DNA of 12,887 bases from Prevotellaceae bacterium (GCA_022508685.1 JAFLUS010000022.1:1-12887), one strand, 5' to 3'. Positions 1 to 8,228 are shown, counted from the stretch's first letter. The notes: generated by a model not told the origin, from the sequence alone. Program-made: numbers and translations.

Positions 1-15
1 ATTTCATAAACTGGC

Positions 16-63
16 GCGAGGGTGTATCGACGTTGAACTATAGATACACCCTCGCCATGTTTT
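16..63 (+). terminator. Rho-independent terminator of an upstream gene
   Basis: A perfect 13-bp inverted repeat (arms 16-28 and 43-55, core GAGGGTGTATC) encloses a 14-base loop and is followed within four bases by a short T run. It sits upstream of the promoter of the next gene, so it most likely ends a plus-strand gene lying left of the window. The loop is longer than usual for an intrinsic terminator, so a regulatory hairpin is possible. Confidence 0.6.
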
Positions 64-158
64 CTTCCGCAATTCACTGACTGGCGGCTGTCATTTCGTA
101 CAAATACCGTTAAAACATTTTAATTTTCCAAACAAAAGTTTAAGAAATGATAAAACAT

Positions 159-189
159 TTTGCCACACCAAACGAAAATCGTACTTTTG
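159..189 (+). promoter_or_regulatory. Bacteroidetes-type promoter of the lipoprotein gene
   Basis: TTTG at 159-162 and TACTTTTG at 182-189 match the Bacteroidetes housekeeping -33 and -7 elements, separated by 19 bp. Transcription would start near 193-196, leaving a leader of about 25 bases before the ATG at 221. The -33 box overlaps the second copy of an 11-base direct repeat (TAAAACATTTT at 111-121 and 151-161). Confidence 0.8.
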
Positions 190-220
190 TGAGCCGTTCG
201 GAAAAAACGAACTGAATGAC

Positions 221-946
221 ATGATGAATAAAACAGTACGCCACATCGCTCTTGCTGCAGGATTGCTCACGCTCGCGTCCTGCACCACGATGTACGACTC
301 GCAGTATTCCGTCACGGGAACGTCCTCGCAGTCGTACCTCGACGGCAACGTCGCCTATATACGGCGCATGGACCGTGGCTACTACCAGAACGTCGATTCG
401 TGCGAAGTCATTCACGGCAATTTCCAAATGTCGGGCCCACTCGACTCCGTCATGTGCGTTTCCCTCGTGATGGGCAGTACCTATCAGGCCGGAAACCAAC
501 CTATTCTCGTGGTGCTCGAACAGGGCGACGTCAAGGTGAACATTGACTATGCATCCGTCCGTGCGGGCGGAACGCCGCTCAACGACATTCTCTATTCTTT
601 CCTCGCTACGCGCGATTCTATCGGCATGATGCTGACCGACCCTGCACTGACGCAACTCGAAATGATGGTTGACGGATATTCCGGCGACGCCATCCGCACG
701 CGACTGCAGCAGGTGGAACGCGCCAACCGGAAAGTGTACGACGAACTCCACCGCCTCGACGTCCGTTTTGTCGAGAAGAATTACGACAACGTCTTGGGCG
801 TTACATGGTTCTTGCAAATGTGCGACGACGCACTCATCCGCACCGGTACACCCGTCACGCCGCAAATTCGCAAGATATACAACCGCGCACCGGAGTCATT
901 CAAGCAGAATCCCGATATTCGCCGTTGCATGATGATGTTCCGATAA
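221..946 (+). CDS. DUF4369-type lipoprotein without a thioredoxin domain
   Basis: This encodes a 241-residue predicted lipoprotein. Residues 1-20 form a signal peptide with a hydrophobic core and a lipobox LASC, so Cys21 would be lipidated. Residues about 31-115 resemble the N-terminal DUF4369 beta domain of Bacteroidetes TlpA-like proteins, with YIRRMDRGYYQNVDS and VLEQGDVKVNI matching the usual pattern. Residues about 120-240 are helical and resemble the spacer that normally precedes a thioredoxin-like domain, but no CxxC thioredoxin domain follows. A strong terminator lies just after the stop, so the short form looks genuine rather than frameshifted. Residues after Cys21 (TTMYDS) lack the acidic surface-export signature, so a periplasm-facing location is the simpler inference. 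The start could be 221 or 224 (two adjacent ATGs). The molecular function is unknown. Confidence 0.8.
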   Translation: MMNKTVRHIALAAGLLTLASCTTMYDSQYSVTGTSSQSYLDGNVAYIRRMDRGYYQNVDSCEVIHGNFQMSGPLDSVMCVSLVMGSTYQAGNQPILVVLEQGDVKVNIDYASVRAGGTPLNDILYSFLATRDSIGMMLTDPALTQLEMMVDGYSGDAIRTRLQQVERANRKVYDELHRLDVRFVEKNYDNVLGVTWFLQMCDDALIRTGTPVTPQIRKIYNRAPESFKQNPDIRRCMMMFR

Positions 947-959
947 GGACATACTGATA

Positions 960-1007
960 AAACTGCAGGGCGCAGACATCGCTGATGATGTCTGCGCCCT
1001 GCGGTTT
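960..1007. terminator. Bidirectional terminator between lipoprotein and rho
   Basis: A 16-bp perfect stem (arms 965-980 and 987-1002, loop GCTGAT) is extended by an A tract on the left and a GGTTT tract on the right. It therefore presents a U run to transcripts from either side. It lies between the convergent stops at 946 and 1028 and probably ends both genes. Confidence 0.88.
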
Positions 1008-1027
1008 GTCGGCACCTGAACGCCTCC

Positions 1028-3010
1028 TTATCCGTTCATCGAAAGGAGGAGTTCGTCGTTGTTGCGCGTCCGTTCGATGTAGTTCTTCATGAGGTCCATG
1101 GCTTCCATCGGCGTCATGTCGGAGATGTGCTTGCGCAGAATCCACATGCGGTTGAGCGTCGTCTGGTCCTGCAGCAGTTCGTCGCGACGAGTCGACGATG
1201 CCACGAGATTGACGGCAGGGAATACGCGCTTGTTGGCAAGCGTGCGGTCGAGTTGGAGTTCCATGTTACCCGTTCCCTTGAATTCTTCGAAGATGACTTC
1301 GTCCATTTTCGAGCCTGTATCGATGAGTGCCGTAGCAATGATGGTGAGCGAACCGCCGTTTTCGATGTTGCGTGCCGCACCAAAGAAACGCTTGGGCTTC
1401 TGCAGGGCATTGGCATCGACACCACCCGAGAGCACCTTTCCGCTGGCCGGGCTGACGGTGTTGTAAGCACGTGCCAGTCGCGTAATGGAGTCGAGGAAGA
1501 TGACCACGTCGTGTCCGCATTCCACCATGCGCTTGGCTTTTTCGAGCACGATGCCGGCAATCTTCACGTGGTTCTCGGCAGGCGCGTCGAAGGTTGACGC
1601 CACCACTTCGGCCTTGACGGTGCGTGCCATGTCGGTCACTTCCTCCGGACGTTCGTCGATGAGGAGCATGATGAGATAGGCTTCGGGATGGTTCTTCGCG
1701 ATAGAGTTGGCGATGTCCTTCATGAGGAGCGTCTTACCCGTCTTGGGCTGCGCCACGATGAGTGCGCGTTGCCCTTTTCCGATTGGTGAGAACAGGTCGA
1801 CGATGCGCGAAGAATGGCTGTCGGATGCATCGCCTGTGCACAGGTTGAACTTCTCGTTCGGGAACAACGGCGTGAGGAATTCAAACGACACGCGGTCGCG
1901 TACCACTGCAGGGTCGCAGCCGTTGATTTTGCGGATATTGACGAGCGGGAAATACTTTTCGCCTTCTTTCGGCGGACGTACCGTACCTTCGACCACGTCG
2001 CCGGTTTTCAACCCATAGAGTTTCACTTGCGATTGGTTGACATAGACGTCGTCGGGCGAAGCGAGGTAGTTGTAGTCAGAAGAACGCAAAAATCCGTAAT
2101 TGTCCACCGTTTCGAGCACACCCGTTACGGTGATGATGTCGTCGAAGTCGTATTTCTTCTCTTTTGCAGCCTGTGCCGCACCATTCTGCTTCGCCGGCTG
2201 TGCGGCTGCACCTTTTCCTTGCTCTTGCTTGCGGACAAGCGTGGCATCGGGTTGCACATCGTGGCGGAAGGAAGGCCTGAAGAAGGGCTGCGGCTGATAC
2301 TCCGGCTGTATATTGCCCAGTTGAGGAATATCTTCGAGGATGATGAAGTCGTCCGCCGTCGACGGATAGGTATTGCCTACGGCGAATGCCATTTCCGGTG
2401 CGTCGAGCACATGGTTTTCGGCTGGTGTCGTGGCTGCGGTCGGTTGCGCTTCGACAGCCACGTCGGCAGTGTCCGTAGCCGCATCGTCGGTTTCGCCTTG
2501 AGTGGCAGCGGCTTCTGCAGCCTCACGTTCCAACGTCTTCTTGTTCTTTGAACCGGGCTTGCGACCGCGGCGTTTGGGTTCGGGCGTTACGGCTGCTTCT
2601 TCTTCGGCAGCCACGTCGGCAGCCTTCTCTTCTGCGGCTTTCTGTTCGGCTTCCTTCTTCTGCAACTCGGCTTGCTCGTTCTTCTGCGTCTGCATCATGA
2701 GCGACTGCTCTTCCTCACTGAGCGAACCGAACAGCGAATCGTCGACAGTCTTTGCCATGGTCTTGTCCACCTTCTTGGCTTTCTCCTGATTGGCGGTGTA
2801 GACGCGGTCGACCGTCTTGATGCGTGTGCGTTTGCGCGACGTCGTCTTCACTGACACATTGTCGGCTGCCGATGCTTCGGCGGACTTATCCAGAATTTCG
2901 TACACGAGGTCGAGTTCGGACAGGTTGCCGGTATTGATACCTAAATCGGAGGCTATCGAACGCAATTCGTCGATACCCATACTTTTCAGTTGGTCTTTGG
3001 TATATTTCAT
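1028..3010 (-). CDS. rho: Transcription termination factor Rho with large insertion
   Basis: Rho is the hexameric RNA helicase that releases RNA polymerase at factor-dependent terminators. From the ATG at 3010 the protein has 660 residues, against 419 in E. coli. Residues 1-40 form the Rho_N helical domain ([16 protein letters not shown]). Residues about 45-285 are a charged, Ala/Glu/Lys-rich low-complexity insertion with an AT-hook-like patch [13 protein letters not shown] at 146-158. Residues about 290-365 are the RNA-binding cold-shock fold. The ATPase core has Walker A QPKTGKT (421-427), DERPEEVTD (452-460), Walker B VVIFLDSI (502-509), a Q-loop near [10 protein letters not shown] (528-537) and an R-loop near DTGSKMDE (564-571). 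The frame stays open 54 bases upstream, but the family's N terminus begins at this ATG. Insertions of this kind are known in Bacteroidetes Rho, and in Bacteroides thetaiotaomicron a disordered one has been linked to phase separation. Confidence 0.97.
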   Translation of the reverse strand: MKYTKDQLKSMGIDELRSIASDLGINTGNLSELDLVYEILDKSAEASAADNVSVKTTSRKRTRIKTVDRVYTANQEKAKKVDKTMAKTVDDSLFGSLSEEEQSLMMQTQKNEQAELQKKEAEQKAAEEKAADVAAEEEAAVTPEPKRRGRKPGSKNKKTLEREAAEAAATQGETDDAATDTADVAVEAQPTAATTPAENHVLDAPEMAFAVGNTYPSTADDFIILEDIPQLGNIQPEYQPQPFFRPSFRHDVQPDATLVRKQEQGKGAAAQPAKQNGAAQAAKEKKYDFDDIITVTGVLETVDNYGFLRSSDYNYLASPDDVYVNQSQVKLYGLKTGDVVEGTVRPPKEGEKYFPLVNIRKINGCDPAVVRDRVSFEFLTPLFPNEKFNLCTGDASDSHSSRIVDLFSPIGKGQRALIVAQPKTGKTLLMKDIANSIAKNHPEAYLIMLLIDERPEEVTDMARTVKAEVVASTFDAPAENHVKIAGIVLEKAKRMVECGHDVVIFLDSITRLARAYNTVSPASGKVLSGGVDANALQKPKRFFGAARNIENGGSLTIIATALIDTGSKMDEVIFEEFKGTGNMELQLDRTLANKRVFPAVNLVASSTRRDELLQDQTTLNRMWILRKHISDMTPMEAMDLMKNYIERTRNNDELLLSMNG

Positions 3011-3209
3011 AAGTCGATTTGATGTTATCATCGGTCGGACAGATTCTTTCTTTCGCCAACACACTCCTATTCATCGTTGCGCAGGGAGCATTGACTGTTC
3101 GCTGCAGCATGGGCATAGGGGTAAGAATCCGGAAAAGAATCTTGGGGAGTAAGATGTTTTTGCATGCGCTTTCCGTCAGTCAAATGCAGAAAGTGCTTGA
3201 AAAACGTTG

Positions 3210-3217
3210 CAAAATTA
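3210..3217 (-). promoter_or_regulatory. Probable -7 box of the rho promoter
   Basis: On the minus strand TAATTTTG followed by CAACG matches the Bacteroidetes TAnnTTTG element. I see no good TTTG 19-21 bp upstream, so the -33 half is weak. If used, transcription starts near 3204 and rho has a leader of roughly 190 bases with no convincing ORF of its own. Such a leader would leave room for autoregulation, but that is inference. Confidence 0.5.
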
Positions 3218-3293
3218 GTAATTTCTGCCGACATCTCCGCACATTTTCTCCTTTTTTTTCATCAAGCAAGGGAGAAAAGGGCGTTTTCGCAGT

Positions 3294-3905
3294 TCATGCG
3301 TTTTGGGAAGCAAGCGAGCGGTTGATGCTGTCGATGTAGTCGAGCAGTTCGTCACGGCCGAGCGCGGTCGCTGCACTGGTGACGAAATGTGGCGGCAGTT
3401 CTTCCCACGAGTCTTCGAGGCGGTGGAGATAGTTCTGCACATGGGTGCCGATTTGATTGCGATTGAGTTTGTCGGCTTTCGTGAACACGATGGCAAAGGG
3501 TATGCCGTTTTCGCCGAGGAACTGCAGAAAGTCGAGGTCTTTGCGCTGAGGTTCGTGCCGGATGTCTATTAAGACGAAGAGGCAGATGAGTTGCTGCCGT
3601 TCGAGCACATAGTGGCTGATGAGGTTCCACAGTTTGTCCATTTCTCGCTTTCCTCGCGCCGCATAGCCGTAGCCGGGGAGGTCGACGAGATACCATTCTT
3701 CGTTGATGAGGAAATGGTTCACCAGCATGGTCTTGCCGGGCGTGGACGACGTCATTGCCAGTTTCCCGTTCCGGGTGAGCATGTTTATCAGACTCGACTT
3801 GCCTACGTTGGAGCGCCCGATGAAGGCATATTCGGGTTCGGTGGTGGCGGGACACATATCGGCTCGCGGACTGCTGCACTTGAATACGGCTTGCTTTATC
3901 TTCAT
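3294..3905 (-). CDS. engB: Ribosome-assembly GTPase EngB/YsxC
   Basis: This 203-residue protein is the essential-type TRAFAC GTPase (EngB, YsxC or YihA) that binds the 50S subunit during late assembly. The GTPase motifs are all visible: G1 GRSNVGKSS at residues 31-39, the G2 threonine in the following STPGKT segment, G3 DLPGYG near 75-80, G4 TKAD near 142-145 and G5 TSAA near 174-177. Length and motif order match the family. Its ATG lies inside the stop of uup in an ATGA overlap (3902-3905), so the two are probably co-transcribed and translationally coupled. I found no strong intrinsic terminator after it; a weak AT-rich hairpin lies at 3244-3278. Confidence 0.96.
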   Translation of the reverse strand: MKIKQAVFKCSSPRADMCPATTEPEYAFIGRSNVGKSSLINMLTRNGKLAMTSSTPGKTMLVNHFLINEEWYLVDLPGYGYAARGKREMDKLWNLISHYVLERQQLICLFVLIDIRHEPQRKDLDFLQFLGENGIPFAIVFTKADKLNRNQIGTHVQNYLHRLEDSWEELPPHFVTSAATALGRDELLDYIDSINRSLASQNA

Positions 3906-5695
3906 GACGGAGAGGATTGGGGATTGGATGATGATTCGATTTCGCTCAGTTCGAGCCAGCGCATGGACTTTTCGTCGAGTTCCTGCGTCAGCACGGGCAG
4001 GCGTTTGGAGAGTGTCGTGATGTCGGCCACCGACGCCGTGCCGCTGCTCAGGACACGTTCGATGTCTTTCTGTTCTGCCTCCAAGCGTTCGATGTCCGTT
4101 TCCAGTTGTTCCATTTCGCGACGCTCGTTGAACGTGAGCCTGCGCTTGCGGTTGGCGTTACGCATCGAGGCGGAGGCGGGTGCGGATGCTGTCTTTTCTT
4201 CCGCTGCGGGCTTGGGCTGCAGCCGTTTCCATTCGCGGTACTGGGTGTAGTTGCCGGGGAAGTCGCGGACGGCACCCTGTCCGTCGAACACCAGCAGGTG
4301 GTCGACGATTTTGTCCATGAAGTAGCGGTCGTGGCTCACGACGATGAGGCAGCCATGGAATTGCTGCAGGTATTCTTCCAGTATCTGCAGCGTGACGATG
4401 TCGAGGTCGTTGGTCGGCTCGTCGAGGATGAGGAAGTTGGGCGACCGCATCAGCACGGAACAGAGGTGGAGACGGCGCAGTTCGCCTCCGCTCAACTTTC
4501 TCACCGGCGCATACTGCTGTTCGGGTTCGAAGAGGAAGTGCTGCAAGAGTTGTGAGGCTGACAGCCGGCTGTTGCCCCAGTCCACGTATTCGGCGATGTC
4601 GCGGATGACGTCGATGACGCGTTCGTCGTGGCGCAGCGTCATTCCTTGTTGCGAGTAGTAGCCGAAGCGCACGGTCGTACCGATGTCGAAGCAGCCTTCG
4701 TCGGGTTGCAGTTCGCCGAGCAGCAGACGCAGGAACGTGGTTTTCCCTGTGCCGTTGCTGCCGACGATGCCCATTTTCTCAAAGCGGCTGAAGGTGTAGG
4801 AGAAATGTTTCAGGATGACGTTGTCGCCGAAGGCGTGGCTCACGTCCTTGGCTTCAAAGATTTTGGAACCGATGTAGGTTTTTCCGGCAGTGAGCCGCAC
4901 GTTCTGTTCGGCAATGCGCTGCTTGGCAATCCGTTCCAGTTCGTAGAATGCCTCTTCGCGGTAGCGTGCCTTGTGGCCGCGTGCCTGTGGCATTCGGCGC
5001 ATCCATTCCAGTTCTGTCCGATAGAGGTTGTTGGCGCGTTCGATGGCCTGTGCGCGTTGCTGCATCCGTTCCTGACGGCGTTGGAGATAGTAGGAGTAGT
5101 TGCCTTCGTAGGTGTAGATGGTGCTGTCGTCCATTTCCATGATGGAACTGCATACGCGGTCGAGGAAGTAGCGGTCGTGCGTCACCATGAGCAGGCTCTT
5201 CGTCGTGCGGCTGAGGTAGGTTTCGAGCCATTCTATCATCTCCACGTCCAAGTGGTTGGTAGGTTCGTCGAGGATGAGCAGGTCGGGGTCTTTCTCCAGT
5301 ACGCGGGCGAGGGCGATGCGTTTCAGCATTCCGCCGGACAGATGCTTCATCTGCTGCGTCATGTCGGTGATGCGCAGTTGCGTGAGTATCTGGCGTGTGC
5401 GCAGTTCGTCAGCATGTCCGAGACAGGCTTCTCCCACCGTCTGTTCGGGGTCGAAGGCGGGGGCTTGCGGAAGGTAGCCTACTTTCAGGTCGCGCCGACA
5501 CACGATGGAGCCGGCTTCGTAGCCTTCTTCGTCGGCGAGGATGCGGAGCAGCGTCGACTTGCCCGTGCCGTTCTTGGCAATGAGCCCCACGCGCTCGCGT
5601 TCGTTGATAGTGAACGTGAGGTCGTGGAACAGGGTGCGGTCGCCGATGCGTTTCGTCAGCCCCATTACTTCCATCTGTGGGTTCTGCGTTGCCAT
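3902..5695 (-). CDS. uup: ABC-F ATPase, Uup-like
   Basis: This encodes a 597-residue soluble ABC-F protein with two ATPase domains and no membrane segment. Domain 1 has Walker A KNGTGKST (41-48), signature LSGGMLKR (119-126) and Walker B LLILDEPTNHLD (139-150). A charged linker rich in Arg and Gln follows (about 200-270). Domain 2 has Walker A GSNGTGKTT (312-320), signature LSGGELRR (401-408) and FLILDEPTNDLD (421-432). Residues about 515-585 form the C-terminal coiled coil typical of Uup (RKRRLTFNERREMEQLE). ABC-F proteins act at the ribosomal E site. Uup is also linked to ribosome rescue and to precise excision of transposons. The frame is open to 5866, but that extension overlaps the neighbouring gene and is Pro/Arg-rich; the ATG at 5695 starts the conserved protein and follows a promoter directly. 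An antibiotic-resistance ABC-F is less likely given the Uup tail. Confidence 0.92.
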   Translation of the reverse strand: MATQNPQMEVMGLTKRIGDRTLFHDLTFTINERERVGLIAKNGTGKSTLLRILADEEGYEAGSIVCRRDLKVGYLPQAPAFDPEQTVGEACLGHADELRTRQILTQLRITDMTQQMKHLSGGMLKRIALARVLEKDPDLLILDEPTNHLDVEMIEWLETYLSRTTKSLLMVTHDRYFLDRVCSSIMEMDDSTIYTYEGNYSYYLQRRQERMQQRAQAIERANNLYRTELEWMRRMPQARGHKARYREEAFYELERIAKQRIAEQNVRLTAGKTYIGSKIFEAKDVSHAFGDNVILKHFSYTFSRFEKMGIVGSNGTGKTTFLRLLLGELQPDEGCFDIGTTVRFGYYSQQGMTLRHDERVIDVIRDIAEYVDWGNSRLSASQLLQHFLFEPEQQYAPVRKLSGGELRRLHLCSVLMRSPNFLILDEPTNDLDIVTLQILEEYLQQFHGCLIVVSHDRYFMDKIVDHLLVFDGQGAVRDFPGNYTQYREWKRLQPKPAAEEKTASAPASASMRNANRKRRLTFNERREMEQLETDIERLEAEQKDIERVLSSGTASVADITTLSKRLPVLTQELDEKSMRWLELSEIESSSNPQSSPS

Positions 5696-5702
5696 TTCGA
5701 TG

Positions 5703-5734
5703 CAAAAGTAGGTATTTCCGCGCAATTTTCCAAA
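5703..5734 (-). promoter_or_regulatory. Promoter of uup-engB, giving a nearly leaderless mRNA
   Basis: On the minus strand TTTG (5734-5731) and TACTTTTG (5710-5703) are separated by 20 bp, an excellent match to the Bacteroidetes consensus. Only seven bases (CATCGAA) separate the -7 box from the uup ATG, so the transcript would have a leader of a few bases at most. The promoter also sets off uup-engB from the HMA gene upstream, which ends at 5748. Confidence 0.8.
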
Positions 5735-5747
5735 TGGTGCGCGCTGC

Positions 5748-6071
5748 TTATTTCTTTGCGGCAGGGGCTTTTGCGGCTTTCGCTTCGGCGGTCTTGACGG
5801 TCGTTGCCTGATAGCCGAACTTTTCGAAGCCTTTGCGGAGTTGTTCGGGCGTGGTCTTGTCGGCATCGTATGTCACCGTCACGGTCTGTGCTTCGATGCT
5901 GGTTTCGATTTTCTTCACGCCTTTCTCGAAACGGAGGTTCCCCTTGATTTTGTTTTCGCAGTTCTGGCAGTGCATCTGCGGTGCGGTGGTGAAGACGGCG
6001 GTCTTGATGTTCTTTGCCACTGCTGCCGACGTAGCCAGCAGCAGGAGGGCGAGGGCAAGGATTTTCTTCAT
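5748..6071 (-). CDS. Periplasmic heavy-metal-associated (HMA) domain protein
   Basis: From the ATG at 6071 this is 107 residues: a signal peptide (1-19, MKKILALALLLLATSAAVA), then an HMA ferredoxin-like domain (about 23-93), then a lysine/alanine-rich tail (about 94-107). The metal-binding loop MHCQNC places cysteines at 35 and 38, the CxxC used for Cu(I) and similar soft metals in CopZ and MerP families. GVKKIETSIEAQTVTVTYDADKT continues the usual HMA pattern. It lies 67 bases downstream of the TonB-dependent receptor with no promoter visible between, so co-transcription is likely. The signal peptide places it outside the cytoplasm, where it could accept metal brought in by the receptor; the metal and direction of flow are inferred. 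An ATG three codons upstream (6080) is possible but makes a poorer signal peptide. Confidence 0.88.
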   Translation of the reverse strand: MKKILALALLLLATSAAVAKNIKTAVFTTAPQMHCQNCENKIKGNLRFEKGVKKIETSIEAQTVTVTYDADKTTPEQLRKGFEKFGYQATTVKTAEAKAAKAPAAKK

Positions 6072-6138
6072 GATGTGCATGGTTTTTGTCTGTATCGTTT
6101 CCTTATTATATATATGTATGTGCGCAATCGGGATGGCG

Positions 6139-8145
6139 TCAGAGGCGGCCTACGTTGATGCGGATGCCCATGTAGCCTACGGCGCCATGGACGGGGCCCC
6201 AAACCATCGTGGGGTCGAAGCGGCTGCCCCATGGGTTGGCGGCATCGATGATGAGTTGGCGCTGACGCACGCCGGTGAGGTTTTCGCCGCCGACGTAGAC
6301 GGAGAAGTGGCGGAACCATCGGGTGACTTGTGCCGACAATTGTTCGAAACTGCCGAAGCGGGGGTGCCACGACAGCGTGCCGTCGTCGCAGACGTAGGGC
6401 TGCGGCATCCGTCCGCTGCCGTTCAGCGTGAGGGTGGCGTCGAACTGCCAGAGCCCGAGCGGCGTCTTGTAGGATGCCGTGAGCAGTCCCTTGTAGCGGT
6501 TGGTGAGGGGTTTGCGTCGCAGCACGCCTCCGTAGGTGGTCTTGACGTTCTGCCAGCGCCATGCTGCCGTGAGGGAGAGTCCTTCGAGCAGCGGATAGGT
6601 GGCGTCGGTCTGGAACGTGTGCGAAAATGAACGTCCGTCGAGATTGCCGATGTGCAGCACGGCGGGGTCGGTGTCGTAGTCCAGCACCATTTGCCGGCGG
6701 AAGCGGGTGTAGTAGTATTCGGCGTTGAGTTGCAGCGTCTTGCCGAACAGCGGAACGTAGAAGGCGGCACTGCTGCCGACGTTCCATGCCTCTTCCTGCC
6801 GCAGGCGGTCGATGCGCACGGCGCGTCCCGTGGCGAGGAGATTGAAGTTTTCGGCGAGTGCGTGGGGCGTGCGGTAGCCTTTCCCTGCCGACAGACGGAG
6901 GGTGAAGAAGTCTGCCGGCGCGAGTTTGACATGCAGCCGCGGCGTGCAGAACGTGCCGTAGATGCTGCTGTGGTCGGCTCGGACGCCTGCCATGGCGACG
7001 ATGCGCTCGCTATGGTTGAACGTGTACTGAACGTAGGCACCGGGGGTGGTTTCGTCTTCGACGGCGCGGACGGCGTCGAGCGTCGGACGCGAGCGGTCGT
7101 AGTTGAGCGATGCGCCCGCCGAGAGGTGGTGGTCGCGCCCGAACTTCGATTCGTACATCAGGTGGGCGTAGAGGTTGCGCTCCTCGTCGGTGAAGGCGTG
7201 GCTGCCGAGCAGGGCATCGACGTCGTGCAGGGCGGCAGATGCCATGAGGGCGATGTTCGAACCGCGTTCGGGGTCGATGATGAAGGCGTGCTTCATGTAG
7301 CCTTCGTAGCGGTCGGTGGTGATGCCGATGAGATAGGGGCTGACGGGATGCAGCGGAGCGGCGTTCGCGGCGTGGTGGCCGACGCGCTGTCCGCCGGTGC
7401 GCCGTTCGCGCAGCAGACTGACGCCGGCATGGAAGAGGTAGCGGTCGGCGGCAAGTTTCCAGCGGTTCTGCACGTTCCATTGGCGCACGGAAGGCTGGTC
7501 TTGAAATCCGTCGGCGTTGGCGTCGTGGCGTTCAAAGTCCTTGTCGTAGTGGAGCAGCACTGCGGTCGAAAGCGTGGGGCTGAGGCGGACGGAGGCATCG
7601 GCGTTGGCTTCGAAGCGGCTCTGCGTGTTGCCGTAGAGATTGAGGGTGACGCCTTCGTCGGCATCGGGCTTGAGGTATTCCACGTTGATTTGTCCCGTCA
7701 TGCTTTCGTAGCCGTTCTTGACGGAGGCGGCTCCCTTCGACACCTGAATGGACTGCATCCACGGGCCGGGAATGTAGCCCAAGGCGAAGGGGGCGGCTGC
7801 GCCACGGAAGGCGGGGAGCGTCTCGGTGAGCATCTGCACATACGTGCCCGCGAGGCCGAGCAGACGGATTTGGCGTGCTCCGGTGGCGGCGTCGCTGTAC
7901 GATACATCGACCGACGGGTTGGTGACGAAACTCTCGCCCAGATTGCAGCAGGCTGCACGGAAGAGTTCCTGCCGTCCCGTCACGGTGCCGTTCTCTGCGC
8001 CGCTCATGCGCAGCACGCGGGGACGGAGCGTCGTGACGTTCACTTCCTGAAGGTCGTGCTCCATCTGTGCGGAGTCGGCAGGCGTCTGCCCCACGGCACG
8101 GAGGGCGAGGAGCGTCAGTATGGAAAACAGGATGCGTCGGTTCAT
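6139..8145 (-). CDS. TonB-dependent outer-membrane receptor
   Basis: From the ATG at 8145 the protein has 668 residues. Residues 1-20 are a signal peptide (MNRRILFSILTLLALRAVGQ). A possible TonB-box-like stretch, LQEVNV, lies at 32-37. The plug domain (about 40-158) contains AACCNLGESF (65-74), SVDVSYSDAATGARQIRLLGL (near 78-98) and the plug-end motif SIQVSKGAASVKNGYESMTG (132-151). The rest is barrel, rich in alternating aromatic strands and ending with INVGRL. There is no N-terminal carboxypeptidase-regulatory-like domain and no adjacent SusD, so it is not a SusC-type glycan importer. This plug family is commonly found beside HMA proteins, and that arrangement holds here, suggesting uptake or handling of a metal such as copper. 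The frame extends ten codons upstream, but the signal peptide and promoter spacing favour 8145. Confidence 0.9.
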   Translation of the reverse strand: MNRRILFSILTLLALRAVGQTPADSAQMEHDLQEVNVTTLRPRVLRMSGAENGTVTGRQELFRAACCNLGESFVTNPSVDVSYSDAATGARQIRLLGLAGTYVQMLTETLPAFRGAAAPFALGYIPGPWMQSIQVSKGAASVKNGYESMTGQINVEYLKPDADEGVTLNLYGNTQSRFEANADASVRLSPTLSTAVLLHYDKDFERHDANADGFQDQPSVRQWNVQNRWKLAADRYLFHAGVSLLRERRTGGQRVGHHAANAAPLHPVSPYLIGITTDRYEGYMKHAFIIDPERGSNIALMASAALHDVDALLGSHAFTDEERNLYAHLMYESKFGRDHHLSAGASLNYDRSRPTLDAVRAVEDETTPGAYVQYTFNHSERIVAMAGVRADHSSIYGTFCTPRLHVKLAPADFFTLRLSAGKGYRTPHALAENFNLLATGRAVRIDRLRQEEAWNVGSSAAFYVPLFGKTLQLNAEYYYTRFRRQMVLDYDTDPAVLHIGNLDGRSFSHTFQTDATYPLLEGLSLTAAWRWQNVKTTYGGVLRRKPLTNRYKGLLTASYKTPLGLWQFDATLTLNGSGRMPQPYVCDDGTLSWHPRFGSFEQLSAQVTRWFRHFSVYVGGENLTGVRQRQLIIDAANPWGSRFDPTMVWGPVHGAVGYMGIRINVGRL

Positions 8146-8172
8146 TTTGATGTCTATGTCGAAATTGTCGGG

Positions 8173-8204
8173 CAAAGGTACGCATTTTCCGTAGGGTGCG
8201 CAAA
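8173..8204 (-). promoter_or_regulatory. Promoter of the receptor-HMA transcription unit
   Basis: On the minus strand TTTG (8204-8201) and TACCTTTG (8180-8173) are spaced by 20 bp, matching the Bacteroidetes consensus closely. The start site would be near 8168, giving a leader of about 22 bases before the ATG at 8145. Confidence 0.85.
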
Positions 8205-8228
8205 GTAGGGTAACATCGGCCGCTGCTT

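Noticed and set aside
1814..2551. Long plus-strand open frames opposite rho, uup, the receptor and the secreted protein
   Set aside because: They are antisense shadows of strongly recognised genes, a known effect of GC-rich codon use, and encode no recognisable domain.
3011..3064. Longer Rho start at 3064
   Set aside because: The extra 18 residues are not like a Rho N terminus, and the family begins with the [12 protein letters not shown] helix at 3010.
3244..3278. Intrinsic terminator after engB
   Set aside because: The 8-bp stem has a 19-base loop and no U run on the proper side of the minus-strand transcript.
5696..5866. N-terminal extension of uup by 57 codons
   Set aside because: It would overlap the HMA gene, is Pro/Arg/Lys-rich as expected for a shadow frame, and lies upstream of the promoter that directly precedes the 5695 start.
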